Assembly (NCBI GenBank): GCA_003439945.1
Contig: QVRM01001496.1
Coordinates: 357,599-421,598 of the forward strand
Origin: Dermanyssus gallinae
Taxonomy: Eukaryota; Arthropoda; Arachnida; Mesostigmata; Dermanyssidae
Reading direction: 5' to 3'
Length of the DNA stretch: 64,000 bases
Part shown: piece after piece, positions 32,561 through 44,768 of the stretch
Layout of the letters: each line of letters begins with the position of its first letter
How positions within the stretch are numbered: the first letter of the stretch is position 1
Notes under the pieces: generated by a model
The model's input: the letters and a program-made list of their open reading frames with translations, nothing else
Databases searched by the model: none
Told to the model about the DNA's origin: nothing
Made by a program: the position numbers and the translations under genes

Positions 32561-33235
32561 ATCGTTACCACCCCCTCTATCTCTCTCTCTCTCAGTCTGC
32601 CTGCCCCTATCGCTCTCTCTCTCTCTCTTTTTTTCTCTTCCTCTGTTCTGACGATTAATGTCATCAGGGTGGGTTTGCGACAGTCAAGCAAAGTCTTGGG
32701 TGCTGATTCTAAGGCCGCGTGCGCTTTACGTACGCAGCGCACACACATCGGTGCACACGACGAGAATATCCGAGTTGATATGCGCCATCAGCAGTCGGAG
32801 GCGACTCTCCGCGTTGGCCGATAATCGCTAATGCTAAATAATACTAAAATAATCGAAAGGACCACGCCAAGTAAAGGAAGACTGAGCGAGCGACCGACAC
32901 AGACACCTCTCGCATGCACTCTCGCGTTGTTGATTGTGGTGGCTAGGTTTTGGGTAAAGAAGAAAGAGAGAGAGAGAGAGAAAATGAGAAAAGGAGAAAG
33001 GGGAAGAGGTGTGAGACAGAGTGCGACAGACAGAGAGAGAGAAAGAATTCGAAAGGAACGACACATACACACACACAGACACAGAATGGGCCTGTGCCAA
33101 CTGTCTGCGAGGGCCATTATAGTAGTAGTAGTAGTAGTAGTAGTAGTCGGTGGCGACGGTCGCAACCCCGTCCCGCCCTACCGTTTGCTAATGAGGTGTC
33201 GGTGATTAATTAGCTGCTGCTGCTGCTGCTCACCG
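32561..33235. repeat. Cluster of (TC)n, (GA)n, (CA)n, (AGT)n and (CTG)n simple repeats
   Basis: Pyrimidine tracts at 32579-32640, purine tracts at 32961-33050, a short CA tract at 33063-33081, (AGT)n at 33118-33147 and (CTG)n at 33213-33231 follow one another within 700 bp. Overlapping open frames on both strands (up to 148 codons) are by-products of the low complexity. Confidence 0.85.
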
Positions 33236-35131
33236 AGACCGGAGTCAGATCATAAATTCGACTGCAGTTTTCTCGTCGCCTCAGTTGTACGCACGCATGG
33301 CGGCCGTAGCCACACCTCCGACGAAATAACCTCCGACGATGGTGGTGTGGCGTGTAAACCAGTGCAGCGACTCGGCTTGTCTGCCATGTGACTAATGGTC
33401 ATTACGACTACGGGCTGGATTACACTTACACAAACGCTTGCTTAGCTTGCGAGGAACATCGGCTGCAGCCAGCAGTGTTTGTAATGTCACGATGCCCCTC
33501 ACTTCCCGCCGCCCACACCCTCTCTGTCCCGGCATCAGACTTGGTCCAGAACTTATCCAGAGCAAAGCGAGTACTGTGCAGGGATTCTGCGCTGATTGAT
33601 GTATAATACCACAGTATAAGTCAAAGGTATTTTCACTCCGTGCTTGATCCGCCAGAAACGTCTCACAGCGAAGCGCTTCAACTCGAACGACAAACTGAAG
33701 GACACAGTGGGGGGACTGGCTCGTGTCGCATCTGCAGAACTGTTACGGAAACAAAGGATTTTTCGGCTTGTAAAACGGTTGGATAGTTGTGCTCAAACCT
33801 CTGGTGCTTTTTTATAGACTCCAATTATACCGACATGTAGTTCGTACCTTTTCAGTTGAACCCGCCTTTATTACACACAATTGTTTTAAAAGATTGAACA
33901 TCAACTGCTACAACAATGTGGAGCGACAACACAATGTACAGAAGGATGGCCATCTTTAAAATTTCTATGAAGAATACTATCTTCTTTCTATGATAGATTT
34001 TTTTATTATCGAAAGCAGTATCTTGCTGCAAATTTTTTTTTGTCGTTTCTGTTTAAAGCAAAAACCAGGAACGCAACGCGCAAATGTTATAACTCATCCA
34101 TATAGGTTTTCTCTTTTTCAGTGAACGGTTGACTAGCTTTTCTTTTTTGTAATGGTCTTGTTTCCTGGAGTCGGTGAAATACTTGCATTTTTTCTAGTCA
34201 AAACGTTTTGGAGAAACCGGACAAAGTAATAATCTGCAAGGCACGAGAAATACAGTAGGTACTTAATACGTTTCCAGCGTCCCGATAATGGCTGTTTGGT
34301 CAACTTTAATTTCTTCCGCGAATTTTCTAGTGGTAACCGTTGGATGTTGTTGTATCTTTTAGCGCAGAATGTTCTCTTACATCAAAAATAAAGTCGATCG
34401 AGCCTTGATTGATCGTCCGGGTTAACATCCCCACCACGGAACCATTTTTGGCAAACCATTTTTGGCAGGTCCGTTTAAATGATCCCCGAAGACGGTAAAG
34501 ATGTTTCGACAATGCACTAGTGGCCGCTATATCATAAACGTATTAACGTTTCCTAGGCTGATGTTAACCATGAAACGTTGGCACTTAATGCGGGTGTGCT
34601 GTGCAGTGCTGCGGATCAACGCAAAGACGTGTTTGCTTCCCGCGCCATCCGCCCTTCTAGTGCCCTCTACTATAAGGCCGCTGGGGGCGCTGCAGACACT
34701 CACTGCCCGCCCACCGGGAGAGAAGAGAGGATTGTTGGTCCCTCCCCCCAGTGACCTGGTCGCAAGCGGCTACGGGAATACGCCTACGTGGTAAAAGCCA
34801 TTGCAGTACGTGTAGAGTTCCTTTATATACTGGACTACTGGACCTCTTGGCTCGGTAGGTGTACTTTAATACATTTTTGAAAGTAGCAGTTGCTAGAGAT
34901 GATGTGACGAGACGCGTTTAAATTATCAACGATTAAATACACTAAAAACATGAAGATGTGCCCCCGCGGACCGGGCGGCGTACGCACAGGCTTACGTAGA
35001 GAGAAAGATCGCCGCTGCGAAAATCTTCGAAGATTTCGAATCACTAAAGGAGCTCTATTGGCCCTCGAAATCGTTCCAACGGAGTCCCTATTTCCTGCGA
35101 GCATAACTGCCTAAGAAATTGGAAAGAGAAA
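33236..35131. other. No gene recognised
   Basis: No supported feature. A GC-richer patch at 34620-34790 has an open frame on the plus strand (34501-34794) without a recognisable domain. Confidence 0.4.
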
Positions 35132-35520
35132 GAGGTACTTGACCGTTCTGTCAGCGACGAAATGGTTACAAGATTGTATCGATATGGGATAAGGAATCCC
35201 TTTCTTAGCTCGCCGCACATGCCACTTCGCGGCGACAATGAGGAGGCTCCCATTGCCACAATTGCAAGATTGGAAACAGCGGCTGCAACAGGACCAAACA
35301 AGTCCAAGTCTACCTTAAAAGAAGCATGAGATGCGGAGGCACCCAACAAATGGAAACCGCTAAGCCGGCACAAGAAACCGGAGAAGGGAAATAAAAATAA
35401 AAAGAAGAGGTACTTGACCGTTCCGCCAACGACGGAAAGGGTGACTGGCATACATCGGTCGGGTATGAGGAGCCCGTTTAATACTTCGCTGCACTTGGCA
35501 AATGAGGTACCTTCATAAGA
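35132..35520. repeat. Diverged direct duplication, offset about 274 bp
   Basis: The phrase gaggtacttgaccgttctgt (35132) recurs as gaggtacttgaccgttccgc (35406) and is followed in both by similar sequence (ggaatccctttcttagctcg against ggagcccgtttaatacttcg, then ccgcacatgccact against ctgcacttggca). The second unit leads into HCPVCGKIGYC (about 35528-35560), which looks like the start of a C2H2-type finger as found in some LINE proteins, though the frame soon closes. Confidence 0.55.
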
Positions 35521-35742
35521 AGGCCTTCATTGCCCCGTTTGCGGCAAAATTGGGTACTGCACAAGAACACGACATCTGGCTCTGGCAGGCACAGGCTAAA
35601 ACCGTTAAATCGGCCCCTCGAGCACGTCTCTACAGCAATTGAGGTTAGCCAGGAGAATCGCTTTGGTCTATTGACGTTCTCTTGTCCCGTTTTCTATATT
35701 GGATGTTTAGAACCGCTAATGCACTATCGGTACTGGCAACAA

Positions 35743-36274
35743 ACAGCACATAGTATGGGGCTTTTACCTGCGCTAAAACCTCAATCCTGCTCTTCTTCCA
35801 AGAGTTTGGGCATGCGTGGCACTACTACGTGGAAACGCTACATTGGGTCTTATGGATGTTGACGTCGCCTCAGCTTACAAATCGTCGTAGCGCACTCTTG
35901 CCGCGCATAGTAGCCTTTAAAAGTAGAGGCCTGCCGTTTGTGCGGCGGAATCTTCCATTATACGACCGACAATTGCCCGTGCCAATCTTCCTACATAGCA
36001 ATACGTCGATTTTTTTCGGACCTGGGCCAGGGCGGTGCAGGACAAGACATGGTATGGTCGACATCGTTTAGTTGCCCCGACGTGCAGCGTGTGCACGTGC
36101 CAACCTGCGACTTCCCAATCCGCCCCATGTAGATTTGAAACTGGCCGTGGCTCGTAAGGTGTATGGTGTACGACACACCCAAATATTGGTAGAACAAATT
36201 ACCGAAAAGACAACCGCGTGTAACTGGCACAATTGCATACACAAGTACTTATAGATGGCTAGCAAAAAGACGAA
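35743..36274 (-). mobile_element. 532-bp LINE-containing insertion with 20-bp target duplication
   Basis: The perfect 20-mer actatcggtactggcaacaa occurs at 35723-35742 and 36275-36294. The intervening 532 bp contains, on the minus strand, the C-terminal part of an R1-like ORF2. No poly(A) is seen at the presumed 3' side (about 35743). The reading frame of the flanking sequence (LMHYRYWQQ) stays open across the duplication when the insert is ignored, so the insert entered a longer open segment of unknown nature. Confidence 0.75.
35991..36242 (-). pseudogene. R1-like ORF2 C-terminus with CCHC zinc knuckle (partial)
   Basis: The minus-strand frame reads LTSHGQFQIYMGRIGKS and then CTRCTSGQLNDVDHTMSCP. 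The CX2CX8HX4C arrangement is the zinc knuckle near the C-terminus of R1/I-type ORF2 proteins, normally preceded by an LTGHG.F..YL pattern just as here. The remnant near 19.2 kb has the same motif, CVLCTAGVPDDMDRMVAGC, so the two belong to related LINEs. There are no RT motifs, as the copy is 5'-truncated. Confidence 0.7.
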
Positions 36275-36294
36275 ACTATCGGTACTGGCAACAA

Positions 36295-37969
36295 GAAGAA
36301 GACTCAGAGATGAGTCTAGAAGGGGAGCCAAAGCGCTTTAAGTGGCCCACTGCGGATTCCGGAAAAGGCGGTCCACACTCGGAGCCCTAGAGAGTTTATT
36401 GCAAAGGTCAGGTTAAGAGACCACAAAGACTTTCAGAATAAGAAAATCTTTGCTTCTTATATCAAAAAGCCTCCTGGCTTGTAAAAATGTCTTTAACACT
36501 TCTTCCTTTTTAGAACTTACATATAGAAGTTACACTTCTATATGTGAACTAAAATCTGCTATTCTAATCGTGAAACTAAATCGATCGGCAGACGAACGAA
36601 ATCTTCAATAGTCTCAGAAATAATGCCGAGATTAGATTGTTTCGGCTAAATCACTAAAGTTCTGGCGTTATATCTAGCACTGCACTTAGTACCTTGTATA
36701 AATGATTTCGACACGTCCTCGGCTCCAACGCGTTTACATGCACGCCTCTACCGTCACCCCACTGTTGTCTTTAAAGCAGTTGTTTATTTATTTGTCAACA
36801 CAGACTATCGCCTATCCGCTACAGAGTACCTCATGTGCTACGAGTGATTTCGTTGTTGTAAACATTTGTTCAAAAAGTGTTCAAATATATTTTCTTGATG
36901 TTACCTTACTAAGTAAACACGTGACGACAGTGAAATTCTGTTTATTTTGATTTTTGTCAACCAAAACTACTTATAGGGGAATAAGGCTTCAGAGTTCCTA
37001 TCAGACGGAGCTAGAAAGGGCTTTACCTCAAGTGATCACAGACCGACGAGTTTGATGTATTCGACGAGTCTAACATGCGTGTCACGACAATGCCACATGC
37101 TCTCACATCGCTGTGCGAAATCAGACTCCATTATTCATGCTGTACGGTGTAAATCGCTTGTTTTTCTGCGGAGACTGGATACTTTCAAGTGCATTTATGA
37201 CACTAAAAATTCTATAAAGATTACATTTGCTTGAGTGCGTTTTTTTGACAGCTCTTGATTGTCTGCTCGGTGTGACAGCCGAGCCAATCTGATTCAAGGC
37301 ACCGAACATTTCACTTGTGTATTCATTTTTGGGTTTACGAAATGCTGAGGCGCCCACCAGCAGGGCTCTTTCCTGCCTTGGCCAATCTCTCGAGGACAAG
37401 ATGTTTATCGTCGCCCTTATATTTCGCCGTATTTCCACGTTTCCGCAAATTGCCAGCATGCCATAGATAAGATAATGATTGCGCTTCCAATTAGTGCCGA
37501 GTTACATTCGTTCCTGAATACCTCACCAACTAATTAAGAGCGTGGAATATGCACAGCTCGTTGGCGATGCTGGAGACGCTCGAACACGTTTCATTCGCTT
37601 GTCTGACGATGTATAGAGCCACAATTCCGCTGGTACACAGCGGCACGCGGAAATACATCCAGGAAGTGGTAATGTGATTGTGATTATGATGATGGTCAAC
37701 AAGCGGGTTCATAGGTAACGCTTTGCTCCTGTACTGCGCATATAATATTTGATGTTGCTCAACAGAGCCGAATCAAACGGAACCGAATGGTGCAGTAATG
37801 CAGACGTTTGCCTTAACATGAGTTATTTAACAACCAGCCTTTGAGGTAATTTGTCTTTGTTGGTAGTTGGCTGTTACCTGCTTACAAGTGAGTGTATGAC
37901 GTATGCATACTGCTTGCTTGCTTGTGTTTGAATGCTGACGTGATTATGCTGCAGCTCATATACACACTC

Positions 37970-38058
<89 letters not shown>

Positions 38059-38904
38059 TGCTATAACGCTATAACTTATGTGAAATTTAGAATAAGTCGG
38101 CGACTTTTATGCTTAAGACTAGATCACCTATCAAAACTTGCACAATTTGGTACATCAGATACACCCATTCTTCTTTTCTCTCCGTAGCCTTGAAATAATA
38201 TGTTTTTCTGGGTCAACCCATTGGTTGCGCTACCTCAGTAACTCAAGTATACTTGCGTATGCACAGAGTCGCCCTTGTTTTTTCCTTTTATCCATTCCTA
38301 CAAAAAATATGAACCGAGGACAGTGTGTTCAGCTTTAAATCAGTAAACAAAAGATGCGCGTTCTCTTGAATGTACTTGAGAGGAATATTTGCTCTCTACG
38401 TTTTCTTCTGTCGTACAAGTGTCGTATATCATATAGTAAATCTGCGTTTTATCTCCCAGATTCCCTTTCAAAGATATTGCTGCAATCGACGTCTGCAGTC
38501 GAACTAGCGCCGCATGCTTAAAATTTCAGTTTCCAGAGTTTACGTTTAGGCATAAATGTATGCATGCTATAGCGTTTTTCGAAGTTATTAGCGTTTAGCT
38601 CACAGGGTAATAAAAATGAAAAGACCGACGATGAGTGCGGTAGTTCAGCGCGTATAGGATAGTTAGAGCATTCCTGCGAACACAACTGGCTGCGGCATTC
38701 GTTCTCTACCTAGACCAGCGAAACCCACGAGTGGATCAAGCGCTTCTGTTTAGGGCGTCTGGAGGAGAAGTATCATCCTATTCGATTAGATGCTCGTCCG
38801 GGCACCCTACGATGAAGATGTTTGCACTTTAAAGATTGCAGCTGAAGTATCTTCAGGCAAATAAAAATACTAATTTGGCTTCGACAGGTATAGTAATCAT
38901 ATTA
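36295..38904. other. No gene recognised; contains a (TA)n array
   Basis: A (TA)n array lies at 37975-38060. Otherwise there are only short open frames (for example minus 37121-37459, GC-moderate, unrecognised). No terminal repeats, tRNA boxes or RT motifs were found. Confidence 0.4.
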
Positions 38905-40170
38905 GGTAAGTCAAAAAGTTCGTCGGCTTTTTTACCCGATTTTAAAGAGCCTTATTTATGCAAACAACAGTATTTTTATTCAATGATATATTGACCGTTT
39001 TGTTCGATAACCTTCGCCCATCGCCTCGGTAGATCCATGATTCCTTTCTCCCAGAACGTCTTGTTCTTCTCGTCGAAGTACTGAGTGAGGTGATTTTTAT
39101 AGCCTCCAAAGATTCAAATGTTGTGCCATCAAGGGCGTTCCGGAGAGACCTGAACAAATGATAATCAGATGGTGCGAGGTCGGGACTATAAGCTGGGTGC
39201 GGCAGCACATCTCAGTCAAACTCCGCCGGGTGGCCAAACTTTTGTGTAGTGTCGCCTTATCATGTTGAAAAGTGTCGCCCCACCTGTTTGACAATTCCGG
39301 GCGCTTCGTTGCTACTGCAGCCTTCAAATCTTTGAGTTGTCTGCAGTAGACGACGGAGTTCATCGTCTGACCCATTGGAAGCAGCTCAAAATACACGACG
39401 CCCTTACAGTCCCACCAGCAGCACAGCATAACCTTCTTCTGATGAATTTCGGGTTTAGGGATAGCTGCGGCCTGAGAACCTCTGGGGACCCAACTTCTTT
39501 TCTGTGTTACGTTTCTGTAGAGTATCCATTTTTCATTGCCGGTTATCAATCTCCTCAGAAATGGCTCATTCGAGTTCTTCCGGAGGAGTGCGTGACAGGT
39601 ATCGACTTGCCCTTCAAGCTGCCTATCATTGAGGTCGTGTGGTAGCCAGATATTCCGCTTGCACGAGAAACCTCCATCATGGAGGCGATTCCAAACGGTT
39701 CCGTGGGAGACTCCCGTTACATCTTCAATTTCTTTTATGGTCAAACCTGGGTTCGAAGTAACCAGGCTTATGACTTCGTCGATCTCCACAACATTGGGTC
39801 GTCCTGACCTCGGTTCATCTTCGAGATTGAAGTTTCCAGCTTTGAAACGGGCGAATCGCTTTTCGACTGTGGATTTGCGTACTGCGTTTTCGCCGTAGAC
39901 TGCACATATCCTCCGGGTTGTTTGCGCTGCACTTATGCCTTCACGGTAGGAGAACAACATAATGTGTCGAAAATGCGTATTTTTGTCCTCCATTGCAAAC
40001 AGCTGCCAATTCCGCAAACGAAACGGTAAAGTTGGAACCGGTATACCGTCGCGCCGCCACCGGTCAGCTCCTGAATGTAAACACCCAGTCGCACTCTCAG
40101 GCGACCCTGCTGCAGAGCGCGGGAATTTCAAAAATGTGGTCCCAGAAACCGACGAACTTTTTGACTTACC
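38905..40170 (-). mobile_element. Mariner element M3, second lineage, decayed
   Basis: A full-length 1,266-bp mariner in minus orientation. The terminal repeats are ggtaagtcaaaaagttcgtc at 38905 on and its inverse gacgaactttttgacttacc ending at 40170, identical over about 22 bp. TA dinucleotides lie outside both ends (38903-38904 and 40171-40172). The terminal sequence and protein differ clearly from M1/M2, so this is an independent lineage, closer in style to the cecropia/mellifera side of the family. The transposase gene is damaged, but the perfect ends could still be substrates for a related enzyme. Confidence 0.95.
38942..39993 (-). pseudogene. Mariner transposase pseudogene in M3
   Basis: The transposase starts at the minus-strand ATG 39991-39993 (MEDKNTHFRHIMLFSYREG) and stays open for about 250 codons. 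The N-terminal HTH region has RFKAGNFNLEDEPRSGRP, the classic linker signature. The first catalytic Asp is replaced by Asn (LITGNEKWILYR, where active enzymes have TGDE.W). The second is present in FQHDKATLHKS. A frameshift near 39210-39240 then moves the third block, HPAYSPDLAPSDYHLF, into another frame (38942-39208), where its Asp is kept. Either lesion alone would abolish activity. An upstream in-frame ATG at 40131 lies close to the inverted repeat and is unlikely to be used. Confidence 0.92.
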
Positions 40171-40172
40171 TA

Positions 40173-40954
40173 ATAGTATCGTAATCGTCTACTCAAGGAG
40201 GCTCATTGCACCAACGACAACAACAACAGCAACAAAAACCCTATGGTATGCACAGCACGTCCCATGTTGCCCATGTCATAGGATAGAAATTACATTGAAG
40301 AAGAGAACAATTGCGTTGCACTACTAAAAGCGATATCTGAGACCAACGTACTGTTAACGTTAGACTGAGAAATGTGAATGCACTAGTTAAAATGCAGAAT
40401 GCTATGCAAGTGTAGAAGTACATGGTACTAGACAAAAACCGTTAAAACACAGAGTCGGATACAAATACATAGCAGGCGTGTAAATAATACATATGAATAA
40501 TAAGTCGCCTCATGTTATTTCATTCTGTGCACAGAGTACCTTGCATTAGGTATAGAAGGTCCGCCCTACAAGCTGTCCTGTCTAGATAATGATTAGATGA
40601 ATAAAGTGACGGCCATCCGTTGCTCGACAACGAATTGAGTCTATTAGAAAATTGTAGTTAATAAGGCTAAATAAAAACTCCACTCGCCTAACGCAAAATG
40701 TGGCTCTTGCGTAGCGGCGGGAAGTTTTATCTGTGTTCCGTTTATGTTCCGCCATATGAACTGGTTCTACTTACCGTTAGCCTATTTCTACGAACCTCGC
40801 CTCGACGAGGCTAATTGTTTGTAGATAGACACTTAAAGACGGCGTTATAACGTACCAGAGTATCATTGGTCGAGGATTGTTACAGTGTAACCTTGACCTA
40901 TGATACTGTGTTACGTTTGGTTACACATCTGGACGGCAACATAGCGTTTGATAA

Positions 40955-40956
<2 letters not shown>
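40173..40956. other. No gene recognised
   Basis: AT-rich spacer without a supported feature; a short CAA-rich tract occurs at 40213-40240. Confidence 0.4.

Positions 40957-40988
<32 letters not shown>
40957..40988. repeat. (TA)n at the 3' end of SINE-C copy 2
   Basis: A TA tract abutting the T-rich end of the SINE, as in SINE-C copy 1. Confidence 0.9.
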
Positions 40989-40991
<3 letters not shown>

Positions 40992-41172
40992 TTTAGATTT
41001 GTTCCGTAAGGCTAATTGCCCGTGTACGTTTTTTCTTTCATTTCATGGCTAATTTTTAATTCACTCCGGCATTTACCTTATCTAATTTGGAAACCATGCA
41101 AACCAATTTAAGAGCGGCCGGTCTGGGTCTCGAACCCAGTCCTCCCGAATGCAAGGCAAAGGCTTTGCCACT
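40989..41172 (-). mobile_element. SINE-C copy 2, left part (interrupted)
   Basis: This matches copy 1 at 16.7 kb through tccggcattta, ggtctgggtctcgaaccc (box B region in inverse) and gcaaggcaaaggctttgcca. It breaks off at cact (41169-41172), where a LINE has inserted. The rest of the head resumes at 42016. Confidence 0.75.
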
Positions 41173-42011
41173 ATATATTCACACACCCTTTAGCAGGGGG
41201 GCTTTATTGAGATCACAGAAGAAGGTTATCGCAAGTCGGCCTTCAGGCGGCGGGTTGTACATGGTTAAGCTTACGGACTAAGCGCCATGCAAACATTTTG
41301 TTAACAATCGCTTTCCTGGCAATCATTTTAGCCTGGAGATTGATTTTCGAGCGAGTGTTTGTGGTATTCATGTTAAAAAATCTCCCTGCTTGCTCGGGCC
41401 GTTTACATATGCGAGTAAACGTGCGTATGTCAATTCTATCTAACATTTCAACAATATTGTCGCATTTAACATTGTTTTCGCTAATGTTACAACGATATGC
41501 AACACGTTTAACAAACTTTTTATGAATGCCGGCCAGTATCTTTTCATCACGAGAATAACCTAGATTCCACACAGGTGAGGCATATATTAAAATCGGGAGA
41601 ACATATTGTTTATATAGTCTTACATACAGAGAGGGTTGTTTGATCACAAAAGAACGCAGAATCCAGTTCATTCTCCTCGTAGCCGACGTTGCGACTTCTA
41701 GAATGTGAGGAGCATAGTTTAAATTGGATGCCGTTAACACACCTAGGTCTTTTATAGATCTTTTTGCAGTTAACTCCTTAGTGTCCAATGTATATATATG
41801 AGCAGGATTGTTGTGGCCAAAGTGAAGGACAGCACACTTATCCACCGACAGTTTAAGATCAAGTCCTTTGCACCATTCTGTAAATTTGTCCAGTGTTCCT
41901 TGGAAAGAAACAATGTGATTTACATTATCTACAGGTGTATACATTTTTACATCGTCAGCATATATCTTTACCTGCACATGTTGAGGTATTATGTGTTTCA
42001 TAGAGTCAGTA
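41173..42011 (-). mobile_element. 5'-truncated LINE inserted in SINE-C
   Basis: An 839-bp LINE fragment in minus orientation splitting a SINE-C copy. The SINE halves are separated exactly at cact, which occurs on both sides (41169-41172 and 42012-42015) and may be a short target duplication. On the minus strand the element ends with an aataaa motif at about 41202-41207 and a short 3' end, atatatag. It contains a continuous ORF segment of 252 codons. Confidence 0.8.
41243..42001 (-). pseudogene. Non-LTR reverse transcriptase, C-terminal half (CR1/Rex1-like)
   Basis: This is an uninterrupted 252-codon frame covering the RT from just before motif C to the C-terminus. IYADDVKMYTPVDN near the start is the YADD catalytic box. 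It is followed by LDKFTEWCKGLDLKLSVDKC (the helix after motif C), IKDLGVLTASNLNYAPHI (the DLGV block), then the thumb LYVRLYKQYVLPILIYASPV with WN, and QAKMIARKAIVNKMFAWRL at the end. The stop TGA is at 41243-41245. The pattern suggests CR1, Rex1 or related clades rather than R1. The N-terminal palm and endonuclease are absent by 5' truncation, so it cannot act alone. The lack of stops implies a younger age than the other RT relics. Confidence 0.88.
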
Positions 42012-42015
42012 CACT

Positions 42016-42231
<216 letters not shown>

Positions 42232-42235
<4 letters not shown>

Positions 42236-44708
42236 CCATCAGAAGACGACGGTGCCTAACCTCGGGTTGTCCGGCCGCTTTCTTCTTCTCAAGCTTTTTC
42301 TCTACTCATCTATCTTGGCGGAAGCCCTGACATGTCGTGTGTTTATCATGTGAGCCACCGACGCAAACCCCAACGAACGTGGCTGACTGAACCTAATAGT
42401 CGGTAGGTAATGGTTACAGTTTGTTATTGCGGGGCGCCGTAGCACGATACATTACCCTAGTGCGATGGGGTTGTTTTTGTTGTTGTTATTGGTGTTGCTG
42501 TTGTTGTCATCGTCGTCGTCATTGTGCCTGTTGCCGGTAGCGTTGGTGGTGGTGGTGCCTTTATGGGTATGTCGCTCACGTCGAAACAACCTATATGACC
42601 CCTCCTAGGAAGTTCGCTGTGTATCGGCCTGTCGGCACTGTGCAGTGCGCGACGCACCAACTAAGCCACGCAACCGCTGATGATGGCCTCGCGACCTTGC
42701 GGGTAGCGAGAGCAGCAAAGGTCTTACAAAACGACCACACCGCAATGAGATGCGACAGCGGATAACCTTCGGGCGGCGCAGAAATGCTAGCCGGACGGTG
42801 GGGCAACGCGGACGAAGACGAAGCACATGAAGATTAGGAGGAGGACAAGCAGCAGAAAAAACAAATAACCTAAACGGAAACATAAAGGAAACAAAACAAT
42901 TGTGTAAAAATAGAGAGAGAATTAAACAATAACAAAACACTCAAAATGAAGGAAAATACAGCGATTACAATCCAACCTCGATTCGATTAGGACCACAAAG
43001 AGATGGTGATTCATTATGAGCAGAGCTGGTAAATAGTACCAATCGGATCAAAAGAAAAGAATAAGTATCGTTAAAACAAGTTTAAGTAAACGCACAAAAA
43101 ACAGCAAACTATACGGAGATAACATAGCACGAAGGGAGATGCGACAACAAAGAAAATATGCAGAAAAGATAAAAAACGACTAAAGAATGTATACAAATTC
43201 CTAAAAATACTCTTTATCAGACAAAAAAGCAGTGAGAGTTACTGACTGCAAACGAGAAGATGATAACAGAAACCGAGCTGAAAGGAGTTGCCTTGTCATT
43301 AACGTATATGTGAATGGCCAGCATATATCGCGCTTCTTTTTATCTTTCTCCTGGTTATTCATCTTTTTAGGTGGAGGGAAGAAGCTAGAAGTGGATAGGC
43401 GCTACCCTGACAACCTAACCCTGGGGAAACCTATCAAAGGCGCAGGGACCTTGCACTGTCGCCGACTCTTTAACTCCCCCTCGATAGTCTCTTGTAGTGC
43501 ATTTCAACAGCTGGGAGCATGGCCACACCGGTCGAACAGCGTAAGCTGAGAAACTACTCTGGGCATAATGGCGGAATGGTCCCAACCACGGTTTGCGGGG
43601 CCTCGCACTAGTGTAGGGAACAGGGGTCTATAAGGACGCATGTATTTTGGAAATAGCGATCTACCCAAATTATACAGCAGTAATTGAAACATGAAGTGTG
43701 TTTTAAATAAAAATGACAGTGCCTTGTCGGGTGATCAAGCCTAAGTGATCAAGAGTCAGATTGCCCGGTCTGTGAGCCAGTGTGACGGAAGCATGAGTGC
43801 ACAGAACCATCGCACTGACTGACGCCAGGGTGTCACAAAAACGCGCACCTAAAAGGGTCTCTGGTCATGATTATCATGACGGTGGTGGCTGCAGCGACGG
43901 TAACATCCTGTGTTGTGCTCGTGCGGAGATATTTTGAGTATACCTAGAGGTATATATGTATATGTGCACATAGGTCTGTTTGTATGCACGTACGTTCCTC
44001 AACACTTAAGCAATCCACCCCCATCCGCACACGAGACGACGGGAGATGCATCCAAGGGCTCCCTCTTCCTCTTCCCCTTCCGCATTCTCCTGAATGCGTG
44101 TCCGATGTGGCGACTAACTGCTGGAAGTGCGCGCCTTGCAAGCCACTCACAAAAGAGTTAGTTACATGTCAATCTCAACTCCCGCTTCCCCTGCATTGTC
44201 ACTGCTCGGCTGGCAATGCACGCCTGCAATCCTAACCGAGTGGCAGCTTTCCTTTAATTATCTTGTTTGTTTTTGGTGGTTTGTTGTCTTCATCGTTGCA
44301 TCACGGGAAAGTACTTCGAGCCCGGCTGCGTCAGGTTCTCAGTTTGCTCTTCCTCTATTCCTGGCTAAACAACGCGAAAACAAGACGCGTATCATACGGT
44401 ACACTTCGCCTTGTTGTTCTTGTTGTTGTCATTGTTATTGTACTGCCATTACTGCTGTTGTTGCTGGTTGAATCACCGAGCGTTCGCTATGTACAAATAT
44501 GGTGAACGCAGAGGTTTAGCGAAAACGTAACGTTTGGTTGCTCTCTCGCAGGGTTTGCAATCGGCCAAGTCTCGGTAGTCCTAAAAATAGCAGCAAGCGG
44601 TCGTGTGGGGGTAGGTAGGCTGTAATCGAGATTGCCCTATTAGCTTTCTCGGAATCATCAATATCAAATGCTAGAAAAGCACAATACTCTTCTGTCTTTC
44701 TGTCTCGC
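42232..44708. other. No supported gene; tRNA-like box A motif on the minus strand
   Basis: Around 42640-42690 the minus strand reads gcgtggcttagttggtgcg, a good pol III box A, but no matching box B is found. It may be a SINE head. The remainder holds TTG/GTT-rich tracts at 42468-42500, an A-rich, gene-poor interval at 42850-43250 and short unrecognised frames. Confidence 0.4.

Positions 44709-44766
<58 letters not shown>
44709..44766. repeat. (TA)n microsatellite
   Basis: A pure TA tract of about 58 bp. Confidence 0.95.

Positions 44767-44768
<2 letters not shown>

Noticed and set aside
43560..43650. Fourth copy of the young LINE 3' end (ctcgcactagtgtaggg)
   Set aside because: Only a short, weak resemblance; no A tail or target duplication.
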